Shown here: positions 34,852 to 47,598 of the stretch, one piece after another | How positions within the stretch are numbered: the stretch's first letter is position 1 | How the letters are laid out: every line of letters starts with the position of its first letter | NCBI GenBank assembly: GCA_965178125.1 | Contig: OZ237735.1 | Coordinates: 1,612,001-1,676,000, forward strand | Source of the DNA: Bilabrum cf. latius | Lineage: Eukaryota > Bigyra: Bicosoecida > Bigyra > Bicosoecida | Length of the DNA: 64,000 nt | Reading direction: 5' to 3' | Program-made: the position numbers and the translations under genes | Notes under the pieces: model-generated | What the model saw: the letters and a program-made list of their open reading frames with translations, nothing else | What the model was told of the DNA's origin: nothing | The model's database searches: none

Positions 34852-36344
34852 ATGGCCGCTAGGTGGCTGAGGAATCGATTTAGTCGAGTGGCTGCAACTT
34901 CAGCTCTCATGGCCAACTTCTTCCTGCCAAGAGTCTTGATTGACGCTGCCCCTGCCAAATGGAGAGTAAGACGAATTTAATGCGATTGAGTTCACTTTCC
35001 AAGCTAGTGAGCACGCTCTATCGTGCGGAAACATCTCTACCGATAGAACTGTTGCGCGTATTCAATTGCTGCGTTCATTTCGCAGGACGCTGCTGCACCG
35101 CTCGAGGTCGAAGCAGCTAGCTCCGCCCCTGGGATGAAGCACGTATCATTCGCCCAGTATGCCGCCAATGCGCCGATTGAAGATAGAATGGTCGTTGCAC
35201 GAAGAGACAGCAGGGTGTACGCTGCTGTTTTCGATGGTCATGGCGGCTGGCAGGTCTCGGACTTCGCATCTCGCCGCATCGTGGACGCAGCCGAACACAA
35301 ATTTGAAGCCGAGGGAAAAGCTTCCAGGGGAGCCAGCGCAACGATGAGCAGCGGTGTCGATGCTTCGCACGCTACAGTCGGGGGTGGCACTGGAGCATCT
35401 TCCAAAGTGCTCTCTCAAGTGTTTGAGGAGCTTGACGACGAGTACGCGGACATTGTCCTGCCTGCCTTCCGCCAAGGCTTCTCTGGTGTCAATCGAGTGG
35501 GATCCTGCGCCATCGCAGCTATTGTTGAGGATGATGCCAAGGCTCTGACTATAGCAAATGGTAAGTGCCAGGGCGCTTGAGTCGAAGGACATGTGCTGCC
35601 AACTCGAGACCAGTCGCTCGCTCCGAGTGTCAAGCTAGTTACTCACCCGCACGCCATTCAGTGCATGTATCCTTCCCTCTCTCTCTTTTCACAGCTGGTG
35701 ACTGCCGTGCCGTTCTGGGTCGAAAAGACGCAGCAAGCGGCAAGGTGCGTGCCATCGCGCTGACGAGAGACCACAACGCGAGGGAATCCGAGGAGCAGGA
35801 GAGGCTCGCCAAGGAGCACCCCGGGGAGCCCGACATCGTCAGGTGCAGGCCCAACAATCCCGATGCGTGCTACGTCAAGGGCTTCTTGCAGCCCACGAGG
35901 GCACTGGGAGACCTGTCCATGAAGAGGGCAGAGTTCAACGACACGGGGATCGATGGGATGAGGGGGCAGCCTACCAAGCACAACGGGAGGTTTTTCCGGG
36001 GCAAGTCGTACACACCGCCCTACATTAGCGCCACGCCCACCATCACCGAAGTGAAGCTGGCAGGGTCCCGGTCCGGAGAGGATGGCAAGGAGCACGACGA
36101 GTTCTTGATTCTGGCGACAGATGGGCTCTGGGACGAGCTCAGCAGCGATGAGGCCGTGTAGTTCGTGGCCAACGACCAGGGCCCACCCGACTCGTGCGCT
36201 GGCAGGCTGGTCACACACGCCCTCGCAGTAGCTGCACAGTCCCAAAGGATGACCCTGTCTAGCTTGCAGCAAGTGCCGCCGGGGCCAAGGGGCCGCAGGA
36301 GGCTGCACGATGATATCACCGCGGTGGTGCTGTGGTTCCAGTGA
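34852..36344 (+). CDS. mitochondrial PP2C-type protein phosphatase
   Basis: Three exons: 34852-34965, 35086-35560 and 35695-36344, with introns of 120 and 134 bp (GTAAGA/CGCAG, GTAAGT/CACAG). The product is 412 residues with one TAG (36159) and a TGA stop. Exon 1 encodes a presequence (MAARWLRNRFSRVAATSALM). Metal-dependent phosphatase motifs follow: IEDRMVVARR, YAAVFDGHGGWQVSDF, SCAIAAI, ANAGDCRAVLGRKD, LTRDHN, FLQPTRALGD, FLILATDGLWDELSSDEAV and DDITAVVLWF. These bind two Mg/Mn ions and cleave phosphoserine/phosphothreonine. The layout resembles pyruvate dehydrogenase phosphatase or a related organellar PP2C, but the substrate is not proven. The TAG follows SSDEAV, where relatives have a polar residue before FV. 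Confidence 0.9.
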
Positions 36345-36465
36345 GCTATACTTTACACCCTGTCAACTGAGCTACCCAAATCATCTAATGCTACAATGCT
36401 ACATATCACAAACAATCGCCACGTTGCTATGCAACCCGGCGCTATACCCCTCCACCCGTATTCAT

Positions 36466-39400
36466 TCAAGAACTCACGCTCCACTTGCGCCTGGACAACA
36501 GCTCGAACCATGGCACTACCGTGAAGCCCCCATCGTTGTACCACATGCTCAGGGACTGCATCGTGAGCACGCGCTCCGTGCCCCCACCAAGGTCAGCATC
36601 CTGACCGGAATGGTCCAACGCGTCCGTTGCGATCGCCTCCGCGGCCGCGTCAATGTCAGCCCGCACGTCCGTGGTCTTTCGCGTGCTAGAATCGTCGTGG
36701 AACGACAGAAGCGAGGCCAGGAGGGACCTGAAGACGCCCTCAAGGCCCTGCTGGGTGACTGCTGTCTCCTGCTCGGTCTGACCGGAGCCGTCCCCATCGT
36801 TCTCCATGGGCACAGCGAAGAGGTCGAACGCGAGCGACAGCTTCTCGGACTTGCTGGCAGCGGCAGGCAGCATGAGCGCCGTTGCTGCCTCAGCCACAGA
36901 GCAAGTGCCTTCCTGCGCATCCTCCAGCAGCATGTGCAGCTGGTTTAGGTACATCGACACCAGGTCTTGCTCTTCCTGCAGGACAGCCGCCCCGTCCTTG
37001 CCAGCCTGAAGGTGCTTGATGGCTCGCTGCAGCTGGCTCGGGCCCAACTGCCCCTCAGAGGCCGCAGCAAGTCCGACGGCATCCAGCACCTCAGTCGGAC
37101 TGGCAGTGGCAATCCCAGTCAGCTTGGCGATTTGCTCCAAGTACTGCCTGTCGCGCTCTCGGATGCTGATCACCGGCGCGTCCGACTCGGCATCCGCGTC
37201 GCCGGAGCGTTCCCGCCTGACATGAGTCTAAAAAGAGAACAGCAGCGCGCTGGGACCGTTGCTAGGCAAGTCTCCAATGTCATCGTCTTCATCCTCGTCA
37301 TCGTCGACGCCGTCCTCCACGCCGTCGTCGGGCGCGCTGTCCGCCCCTGCCCCGCTTGCAGCCGCCCGCTCATACTCTTCCTGCTCGGCCTCGGTCTCAG
37401 CAGCCTTGAGCAGGGCCTCCTCTGCACCCTCACCTGCCTGGTCGAGCACGCCATCATCACCGCCATCTTCCTCATCGTCCTCTTCGCCAAGGCCCTCTTC
37501 CTCCTCATCGACAAATCCGCTGTCATCAGGAGCACTGCCGGCGCCGCCGCCCGCCGCGGCCTCATCCATGCCTCTCACGTCCTCTTCCTCCTCCTCATAC
37601 CCATAGTCGTCTTCGTAGTCGCCCTCTTCGTCTTCATCTTCATCGCCAGCATCGCCGACTTGCTCGGACAAAACATCGGGCCACTTTTCGGGGTCTAGGA
37701 GCTCGACCCACGACATGCGCACGTGCCCGCCGCTGTTGTACCAGTCACCCAGACGCAAGAAGGTCAGCCCCTTAGGCCCGTCCTCTCCAGCACTCTCCGC
37801 ATCCTCGTCCTTCTCCTGCGAGAAATCACCGATGGCGGTCATGAGGCTCATTGCGGTGCTCTCGGCGAGCGACCGCACCTCGGTGCAGCTCGTGGCCCGC
37901 GCCTGCCGGGTGCTCACCAATAGGCCGACCAGCACGGCGGTCAGCACGTTCCAGAGGTCCAGCCGGTCAACCACGAAGCGCGAGGCGCGCTTGTGCGCGC
38001 GCACCATGGGATCCAAAGCGTCTTCCTCCTCATCGGAGAAACGATCCGCACCCAGCTCCTCGCCCGTGTACCCAGCCACGGATGTGAAACCGAAGCCCAG
38101 CTTCACGCTCTTGGAGCCCCCCACAAAAAGAGAGGCCGCTACAGACACGGAAGCGAGGGGCGCGGCGCCCACACCATCAGAGTCAAGCACCTTGATGATG
38201 CCTGAGACCAGTGCGGCGAGCTCTCTGCCAGGCCGGATCCGCGCCTCTGATACAGTGCGCCTGCCAGCATTCCGAGCCACGTCTGGGTCGCTGCGGCCTG
38301 CCTCCAGCAGCTCCTTGTCCTCTTCTTCCAGCTCTGCGAACGAGGGATCATGCGCCCGCATGGCATCGCGCACGCCGGCAGCATCGTTCGTGCCCATGCG
38401 CAGCATAGCGAGGGCCACAAGCACAGTGCTGGCCTGCACGCCTGGTTGGGCGCCCGGCAGCTCGATGGGCCCCACCTCGGCGGCGGCATCCACCAGAGCC
38501 TTCTAGAACTCGAGCGGGTGCTTGCTGGTGCATCCACCTTGGATCCTGGCGTGCTGCATGCGGGCGGCATCCTGCCGCGTGATGGCCAGCTTCTCGCCGG
38601 TAGACGCCGGCTGCTGGGGAGCGTCCGCGTCATCGCCAACAGATAGAGCAAAGTTGAAGAGAGTGCTTGTCGCTGGCACGTCGTTGCGCCACGCCTGCTC
38701 CTGCGCCCGCTCCGTGGCCGCTCGCTCATCGGCCGCAGTACCGTAGCCAATATCAGCGGCACCTGGCCACTTGCGCATGTCCTGCAGATCGATCCACATG
38801 ACGCGCTCCCGACCGCCGGCCGTATTGAACCACTGGCCGAAGTCGTCAAAGGACACGTCCAACGTCTCCCCGCTGCCGGCTTCCCTGACAATATCCACGG
38901 CCAGGCTCGCCACCTCGTCCCGCACGGACTGATGGGTCAGGTTGTTCTCGCCCGCTTCGCCGCGGTCCGCTCGAAGGCCGCGCAGACCCGCGGCGAGACT
39001 GAGAAGCAGCGTCCACAGCCCGGCGCTATCCAGACGACCTCTACTGTCCGCCCCGATGCGCCGGAACGCCACGGCAAGCTTATCGCTCTTGGACCCCGCG
39101 CACAGGGGCAGCAGGGCACAGGCTGTCTGAGTGGGACTCAGCGCGTTGACATGCAGCACGCGCCTCAGATGGTCCAGCATCTGCCGCATCACAGCGCGCG
39201 CGTCCTCCACGCCGCCGTCATCGCCGAGCTCCTCGTCTTCCTCCTGCTCGTCGTGGAAAGACGTGAGCTCGCGCACGATCTGGTCCAGGCCCGACTGCTG
39301 CAGGATGCCGAACGACTCGGCGCTCTGGACCACGTCAAACACCTCTGCCGGGGTCCGCTGGCTCATGCCGGAATCGCGGGAGGCGCGCAGCGCACGCTCA

Positions 39401-42400
39401 GCATCGCTGCGCCGAAACGACAGCACCGAGCGGATGCCCTCCTCTTCCGCCGCTGACCGCCGCTCCCCGGCCACGCCGGGCAAGAACGGGATAGTCACGA
39501 CCAAGGGATCCACGCTGTCTAGCCGAGCCTCATACTCATTGTCAGCGTCTGCGTCGCGCTCGTCGGCGGCCACTTCGTCTTCTGGCTGGCCCTCTGCCAC
39601 TGCCTGCCGCTCCTCTGCATCGACACCCTCTAGCAGCTCCTCCAGCTCGTCGTGCATCTCACGCAGGTCACTCGCCAGTCCAGGCCACTTGGTCAGGTCC
39701 AGCACCTCGAGCCACGGCATCTCCTACCTACCTCCCTGGTTGAACCAGTCCCCGAACTATGCGAACGTCACACCATCCAGCCCCTCCTCGGCATCTCCGG
39801 TGCCCGCATCGTCGCAGCACCGCTGGGCGAGATCGCGAGCTGCGCTAGCGACCGACGCCCTCACGAGGTCCCTAGCAACCTCGGCGGCTGCCTCTTGCGG
39901 ACCTTGGCTGGTGCTGGGCCGAGGCACGTCGCCCGACAGAGCCACGAGGGCACCCAGCTGCGACCGGAGGAAATCGGACAGGAGGTCGACGCCCATGCGC
40001 CCGCTCTCGTCCTCGAACAGCTTCCAAGCCGCCCCCAGCTTCTCGCTCTTGCTTCCCCAGCTGAGCACGCCCAGGCTGGCTGCGAGCTCCTTCCACGGCG
40101 CGGTCTCGCCCTCCTCCGTGACGTCGGCCACAGAGGCCCAGATGCGCATGAGCGTCTCCTCGGCAGCAAACTTGTCGGCCTCTTCAGACATCGCCCCGCG
40201 CAGCAGGAGCTCGCTCACGACGCCGGCCAGGCCGGTGCGGTCAACTCTCTCGCTATCGGCGGGCGTCTGCCCCGCGACTAGCTCGTGTACTTCGTCGGGT
40301 TGCGTGACCGGCAGCCTAGACACGCTCTGCAGCGTCATCACGCGGGCAGCGTCCTCCTGCTTCACAGAGAATTCGCTAGACGGCTGAGCGACCGCGTTCG
40401 AGCGACGCAGCTGGATGTTGAACAGCACGGCATCGTCCCCGGCTGCTTCGGCAGCAGCCTGGGCCTCCTCCTGCACGCGCTCCTAATCGTCCCCGTCCTC
40501 GTCATCGTCCTGCCCAGGCTGCCCTTGGCGGGCCTGTGGCTCCGGGAGGGCCCACTTCCTCACGTTCAACAGCTCGATCCAAGGAGCAACCTCGTGCCCG
40601 CCCATGTCGTACCATTCGCAGAATTCGTCCCACGACACGTGACCGTCTCTGTTGGTGTCTGCCTCGTCCACCATCACGCGAGCCACGCGCTCAGCGGCAT
40701 CCGCGATGCGGGCCCGAAGCGCCACCACCTCCTGCCTCGAGGTCCTGTGCCCAGCATCGTGCTGCGAGAATACGGCGATGGCAAGCAAGAACGAGCGAAG
40801 GTACGCCTGCATCTCCTCCTCGCTAATGTAGCCGTCCCCATTCGCATCGAAGAGGCGGAAGGCAAGGCGTAGCTTCTCTTGCTTGGACCCGGCCGCAAGG
40901 AGGGTGAAGCCAGCCGCGAACTCGGCAAAGTCCACCGTACCGTCGTGGTCGGCATCGAAGGTGTCGAACAGGCGCATGAGCGCGAACTCGGTCGCAGCGC
41001 GGTCGTTGCCCTCCATGCTATCAACGGGCACGAGCATGCGCAGGCACTAAGAGAAGCCGGCCCGGTCCAGCGCGCCGTCCTTGGCGGCCAGCGCAAAGGC
41101 ACGGAGCACCTGCTCCGCCTCCTGCTCGGCAAGCGACGTCGCGTCGGCGATGCTGAGGAACTGCCGAACGCTGCCCGCCGAGATGGCCAGCCGTTCGCCG
41201 CCCTCGGTCAGCTCGAACCCGAAGGCGATCTCCTCGTCCTGGTCGTGCGCGTTTTCGGACCGCTCCGGCTCCGGCCTGTTCTCGGGCTCTCCACCGGCAC
41301 CGCTGCTGGGCTCACTGTCCTCCTACTCCTCGTCCTCAAAGTCCTGATCGTCCCCGGCGTCGCCGTACAGCCCCTCGTCGTCCTCCCCATCCTCGTCGCC
41401 GCCCCTTGGCTCCAGCGCTGCAGCCAGCCTGGCTCCCGCATCCGAGTCGGTGACCCACTTCCTGAGGTCCAAGAGCTCCAGCCACGACAGCCTCTTCTAG
41501 CCGTGGGCGTTGTAGAACTCCGCGAAGGAGTTGAACGTGATACTCTCCATGGTGGTGACGTTGCCCACCGTCTGCGGGGGAATCACCTCGGAGTTCGCGA
41601 AGGTCTCGTCCACCATGGCGCTCGAGGCCTCTGCCACGGCGATGCGTACGTCTGCGTCCGGCTCGCACGAAGAAACGCGGTCAAGAGCCAGCAGGCCGGT
41701 CAGCAGCGATCGAAGCAGGTTGAAGAGCTCGGGGCGAGTTAGCGCCAATGAGCCCGTGTCATTGGTCTCGGCATCGCCGTCCTCGTCTTTACCCGCGGCC
41801 TCCTCTTCTTCCTCCTCGTCCATCAGCATGGGGTGCTGCCCGGCAAAGATCCTCCAAGCGATCGCGAGCTTCTCGCTCTTGGCCCCGCCGCCGAGTACGG
41901 CGAGGCCAGCGGCCAGCCCGAGGACCGGCGCATGCCCCATCTTGGTATCATCGTCCTCCTCCTGCTCGTTGAGGATGCGCATTAGCTCCGCCCTCTCCTC
42001 CGGCGTGCTGGCCACGTCGCCTGCCTGGTTCGAGATCTGGGTGTCGACCACGAATCGATCCTGTAAGTGGAACATCCAGAAGAAGTGGGACACCTTGAAG
42101 CTAACGAAGGAAGCCGCCTTGTCGCTCCAGTCGATGGCTGATGGCAGGGCACGACGCATGGCACTGTTGTACGATGCCTTAGTCACCGATCCCCCAGACG
42201 TGCTTCGGAGCGCATTCGCGACCACGGATCTCACGGCATCCCTGCAGGATGGATCACCGCTCGGGTGCGCAGCCGCCACGGGCGAGCAGGAGAGGGCGAG
42301 CGTCGACAGCTCCGCAGCTGGCATCCTACCCAGGCCGGTGAGGTCCTGCAGGCACGCGAGCGAGGCGAGGTCGCCCTCCCGCACGGTGAAGTGGGTGGGG

Positions 42401-45400
42401 CCGAACACCATGCCGCTCGTGGGCCCCCGCCCGCGGGTACGTCGAGGCAGAGCCATGGAGAACACAGTGGGGCCGGGCCGGAACGGGTCGAACTCGCGCA
42501 CCCGTTCGGGAAGCACGGGCTCGTCTTCGTCTTCTTCTTCTTCTTGGACATCGTCTTCATCCTCATTTTGGGCTTCGTCATCGTAGCCTGCTCCGGCACC
42601 TGAAGCAGCGGCCTGATCCTCCTCGTCCTGGCCACCGTCCTCCACCGAGTATCCGGCAGAAGGCCACTTGCCCAGGTCAAGCATCTCGAGGTAGGGCGCC
42701 TCGGTGCGACCGCCCTGGTTGTACCACTCCGAGAACTCGTCGTAGTCGACGCCGATGCCATCGTCGCCGAGCACCTCGTCGTCGTCGTTGCCGTAGGCGT
42801 CGGCCTCGCTGCCTGCGTGGCCGGTGGCGCGAAGCACCGACTCTGCCACCGACAGGGCCGCGAGGTCGATCTTGGTCTGCAGAGCCCTTGTCTGCTCTAC
42901 GTTGAGGCGACGGGAGCGGTTCGGCAGCAACTGCGCCGGGCCCTGCGCGCCCTCCCTCTGCACGCGGTCTTCAGGCTCGTCCTCCTCGCCGTCGTGAGCA
43001 GAGCACACCAGCACTCCGACCATGGCCGACAGCACCGAGCGCATGAGGCGCCAAAGGCCCAGCTTGCCCAGCCTGCCGAGGTCCTCCATGCCGTCGGCGC
43101 CCGCACCGCGTGCCCCCGCAGCGCGCACATCGGGAGACGGCGCGCCGGCCTCTCGCTCGGCGAAGCGCCTCCAACACGCCGCGATCTTCTCGCTCTTGCC
43201 GCCCGCCGCGAGCATGGTGAGCTGCACGACGAACTCGTCCGAGGACACAATCTCTTGTCCGTCCCTGTCCGCGAACTGGAACAGCTGCGCCATGCACCGC
43301 TGGAACCAGTGCCCGCGCCGGTGCGACCCGACGCTATGCCCCGCGGCGTCCTCCGCGCCTCGCCTGATGCGCCTCACGATCTCCTCGTACCTGCTGCGCC
43401 TCAGGTGTCTCTCGCCGCCCACCAGCTCGTGCACCGCCTCCACAGCGAGCGAGTCTAGACTGCCAGCCTTGCGGAGCATGTCCAGCCTCGCGCAGTCTGC
43501 AAGGGTCACCACGACCCCGCGGGAGCTCACGCCACCGCCAGCCACACCGCATCCCGGAGCTGCGGCAGCAGCTGCCGATACCACATCGTCAACGGCGTAC
43601 GAAACGCGCCCGGCGCGTCCCGTGGCCTCGGCGCGCGCTTCGGCAGCCGTGCGCAGTGCCTCAATCAGCGCTGGACGCATCTCGTCCGGGCGCGGCATCA
43701 GGGCAAATCCGAAGGCCGGCTGGGCCCAGAGGGGGGCCCCGTGGCTGACTCCCTGCGCCTCGTCGACGTCCTCGTCCTCAGCGGCATCGTCTGCGTCCCG
43801 CATCTGGGCCGCGCCGACGCCGTCCATGCTCTCGTCGGCGTTGCCTTCCTCGCCCTCCTCGCTCAGCTCTCGGTGGAGCAGCTCGATCGCGGCCCGGCGC
43901 GCGTTCACAGTGGCGGGGTCATCGGAGTCGTCGTCACCGTCCAGCCCCGCCTCGAATTGCGTGGCGGGGGGCCACTTCCTCAGGTCCAGCAGCTCCATCC
44001 ACTCGAGCAGGGCAGCTGGCGCGCTCCTGTTGTAGAACTTGCCGAACGACTCGAAGCTGAGGCGCGCGCCGTCATCAAAGTGGGCCTTGCTGAAGCCCCT
44101 CTCCTCGCTCCCGCTCCCGATCATCGACGCAGTCTGGTTGGCAGACCTCCGGATGATGGCCCCGCGCCGGGCCACGTCCATGGTGTCGGACCGCAGCTGC
44201 ACCGAGGTCACGCCCGCGAGCACGGCACACAGGAAATCCCTTAGCCTCGTGATGGACAGGGTCACCCCGTTGGCGCAGGAGCCTGCCGGGAACGTCCCCG
44301 GGGGATCCACGTCCCCGCCGGCCTCTGCCCTCAGGATGGAGGCCTCGAAGAAGAGCCTCCAGCAGGTGCTCAGCTTGGAGCTCTTGTCTCCGCTGCACAG
44401 CAGCATGATCGAGGCAGCCAGCGCCTCGGCATCCACGGTCTGCCGTGTCGCAAGCTGCTGCCCCTGGGCAGCGCCCTCGGCGCAGGCAGCCTGCACGCAG
44501 TCGAACGCGTCCCTCGCGAAGCCATTGATGAGGTGCTGCTCGTTCACTGTCACCGCCTCGGGATCGTAAGGGGCCAGCTCCACGAGCGCGGCGTGGAACT
44601 CGGCGAATGTGAGCTTGCCGGCCCCGGGCCCGTCCCAGTTGGCCGCCCGCATGATCTCGTTGGCAACCTCGGGGGCGGCCGTGGGCAGCCGCGTTACGGC
44701 CGCCAGCCGCTGCACGTAGTCGCAGTCGCCTCTTGTGAGCTCCAGCTGGTTGCCGGACAGGGTCAGCTGCAGGGTGAAGACGATCGCGTCTGGGGAGTCG
44801 TCCAGCGACGCCTCGGCCACGGGCACGTCACCGTCCAGCCCGTCGGTCTCGATCGACTCTTCGTCGCCCTCATCCGCCTCCATCCCTTCCTCCTCCTCCT
44901 CGTCTTGGACACGATCCGGGTCGTAGCCGCTCTGGTCGTCCTGGTCGATCGAGTCCAGCACGTTGCCGAGGGTGCCACCGTCGCCTCCCTCTGCCTCGAA
45001 GGGCCACTTGCGGTGATTCAAGAGCTCCACCCACGTGTGCCTGGCCATGCCCTCGCGGTTGTACCACTCCGCGAATTCGTCGAACGTGATCGAGTCCCGC
45101 TGCGACCGAACCCCCGTTGTTCCCTGAAACAGCTCCACGGTAGCGCGCAGCGCGCCAGCGTCCACAAGATCGGCGAGGTCCTCAGTCTCCGCGTTAGAGT
45201 GCACGGAGCAAAGCGAAGCCACGGCTGTAAGCACCGAGCGAAGCAGCCGGAGCACCCGGGCCATCTTGAGAGAGACGCCCCTCCGCTCCTCCCTCGCCGC
45301 GGCGGCCTCGTCTGCGTCCGCGAATGCCTCCCACAGCATGGCCAGCTTGTCCGTCTTGGAGCCCTTCGAGAGCAGGGCCAGAGCGGCGAGCAGCTCCGGG

Positions 45401-47094
45401 GCGTTGACCACGTCGGTCTCGAACGAATCGAACGCGTAGAACACCGTCATGAGCCTCAGCCTCATCGTGTCGCGGATGGCCTCGTCCACCTGCTCGAAAT
45501 CGATCACGTCGTTCAGCAGCGCCAGGAAGGTGCCCCGGTCCACAGTGCCATCGGAACCGGCGCGCATCACGGCGGCATCGGCAATCACATCGCTAGGCAC
45601 GTCGTGCAAACCAGTGGACAGGAGGAGCTCTAGAAGACGGCGCACGTCACCGGACTGCACACGCAACGTGTAGTCGCCGTTGGCGCCGTCTCCAAGGGGA
45701 AACGTCAGCCAGTCCTCATCGTCCGCCCCGTCCCAGATAGACGCAAAGGTCCTCTGGCCGCCGGCACCGCCATCCGAAGGGGGCAGCACAGGGGGTGCGA
45801 CCCCGCTGGGTGGAGCCACGCCGTTGCCCACCTCGGCAGACGGCGGCCCCGGGGGCGGGCGCGGCTGCAGCCCGGGCGGGGCTGCTGAAGAGGCCGCCGA
45901 GCTGGCGATACCACTCCGAGGCACGTCATCGTCCTCGTCGAAGTCTTCTTCTTCCTCGTCCTCGTCGTCTCCTCCCGCGAGAGCGCCGTCGTCCCCATCC
46001 CCTAGCTCGGCCTCGTGCTCCTCCGCGGTGCGGACATCGCCGAGCCCCGGCCACTTGCGGATGCTGAGGAGCTCCAGAAACGAGTGCGTGTCAAAGCCGC
46101 TGTAGTTGTACCATGCGGCGAACTGGTCGAAGCTCACGGCCTTCTTGCGGGCCCCAGCAGCGCCGGCACCATCGCCGCTCCCTGCCGATTCGGTGATTGC
46201 AACCGCCATGGCGACAGCGCAATCATCGGCGGCATCGAGCAGCCTTCTGATAGAGCGCCGAGCCACCAGACACTGAGGCGTCGTCCTGGCTGCTTCAAGC
46301 ACGGTGTCGACAACGCGGATGCGGCAGGAGAAGAAGGCCAGTATCACCGCCCTGCCCAGCCTCCAGAGCTCCCTCCGGCTGAGCCGGCCGTCCCTGTCTC
46401 CGTCCATGATCTCAAACATGCCCTCCAGCTTCTCGCTCTTGCGGCCCCCGCACAGCACCGCAAAGGCGCACGCCAGCTCGTCCACATCGGCGCTCATGCC
46501 AGCCATGCCTTTCCGGGCCGGGTCAGTCAGCCCCTTGCAGAATAGCAGGTGCAGCGCCTGCAGGTGCTGACTGATCTGCAACGAATCAACGCCAGCTCGA
46601 GACACCCGAGTCCGGGGCACGAGCTCTCGCAAGGCCGTCCGAAACCCCTCTAGGGTGATGCGCCCCCCGTGCCCCGTGGCACCAGTCACGCCTGACGCGG
46701 CCTCTCCAACAGAGTGCTCGGCGCATCCCTCCAGCGTCGTAAAAATGCGCTAAAACGCCATCATTGCAAGTCCGGTAGCTTCGACGGTAGTTTTGAGCGC
46801 TTGGATGTCTCTCGTCTCGAGCCTGAGCTCGACGAGATCCTCTTCAGCATCGCGGCCGCGGGGTAACCCGTAGCGAATCGCGCCACTCCCTTGCATGACA
46901 GCAGTGAATTCGAAAACTATTGAGCTACTATAACTTGCTGTTCGTCGGCCTGCGCACACAATCGGTGATTCGAATGGGAAAGGTGTTGCTGGCGGAGTCT
47001 TCTGCGCGCTAGCCGCCAGCACATCGCCGCAATAGAGACCAGCAAAGGCACACCACAAGCATTCGCGCAAAACCTGCAACTAGTCACGTTGCAT
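36466..47094 (-). CDS. giant protein with ten diverged EF-hand-type modules
   Basis: One intronless frame of about 3,542 residues if TAG is Gln (ten TAG codons, including 46750, 41497, 41047, 40483, 39757, 38503 and 37228), ending at TGA. Ten modules of roughly 280-440 residues repeat in tandem. Each has a short beta-like start (hydrophobic-F-hydrophobic-L), a helix pair, a G-[SGR]-K-[ST]-x-K-L box followed by an EF-hand-like helix-loop-helix, and an end motif F-x-x-[FW]-[YF]-N-x-x-G then W-x-E-L-L-x-x-R-K-W. Acidic linkers separate modules. Canonical calcium loops are kept only in module 1 (DGDRDGRLSRRE) and module 6 (DADHDGTVDFAE, DANGDGYISEEE, DTNRDGHVSWDE); the others have lost ligands. 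No membrane span or enzyme domain was seen. A calcium-regulated scaffold is an inference. The exact start is uncertain: ATG 47094 is the first in frame and another lies near 46897. Confidence 0.8.
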
Positions 47095-47598
47095 GGCAGT
47101 TTGAATGCAAGAATGGCAAGGACCACGCGAAGCAGCGACTCTACAGGATTCGAACTCCCCAACGCTACCCTGTTCTGCACACAACACGTTGTGAGCCGCA
47201 CAACCGCGATTAACTATGTCAACAATACCACCTAGGATTAAAACGCTTCATAGAGTAAGCAGATCGTTCCACAAAAGCCGTGCGGGGCATGGGGCACCCC
47301 TCGACCCCGGCGATCCGAGCACCTCCACGATTTGAACGACTAGAGGGATGCAGACAATCAGTAGCACATGCATGGTATCGCATGTACATCAGAACCCACT
47401 CAAAGTCTCACGAATCCAAAAGCCCGCCTGTACAAGGCGTATACGGGAATAATGTGCGAATTCGACAAACGTTTTCAATTCGATGCAACCGCACGTTACA
47501 AAAAGCTAATCAGATTTCAAACAAGGATCCTTTGGATGCCTGTCCGACATTCTTGTGGGAACAGCATGACTTGCTAGTGCAAAACCGTCAACTATTAA
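47095..47598. promoter_or_regulatory. divergent intergenic region of the giant gene and the TPR gene
   Basis: About 500 bp between divergent genes. No supported open frame. It includes a tRNA-like stretch (47135-47199, minus) that does not fold well enough to call, and a short hairpin around 47320-47355. Promoters of both genes should lie here. Confidence 0.4.

Noticed and set aside
47135-47199. tRNA-like segment on the minus strand: 7-bp acceptor-like stem and a GTTCGAATC T-loop-like stretch
   Set aside because: Only 65 nt, the T stem does not pair in standard geometry, no D arm and no clear anticodon. At best a degenerate tRNA relic; it is not evidence for the expected tRNA-Gln(CUA).
47320-47390. 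second T-loop-like stretch (TTCAAATC on the minus strand) with a small hairpin
   Set aside because: No matching acceptor stem can be formed within tRNA length.
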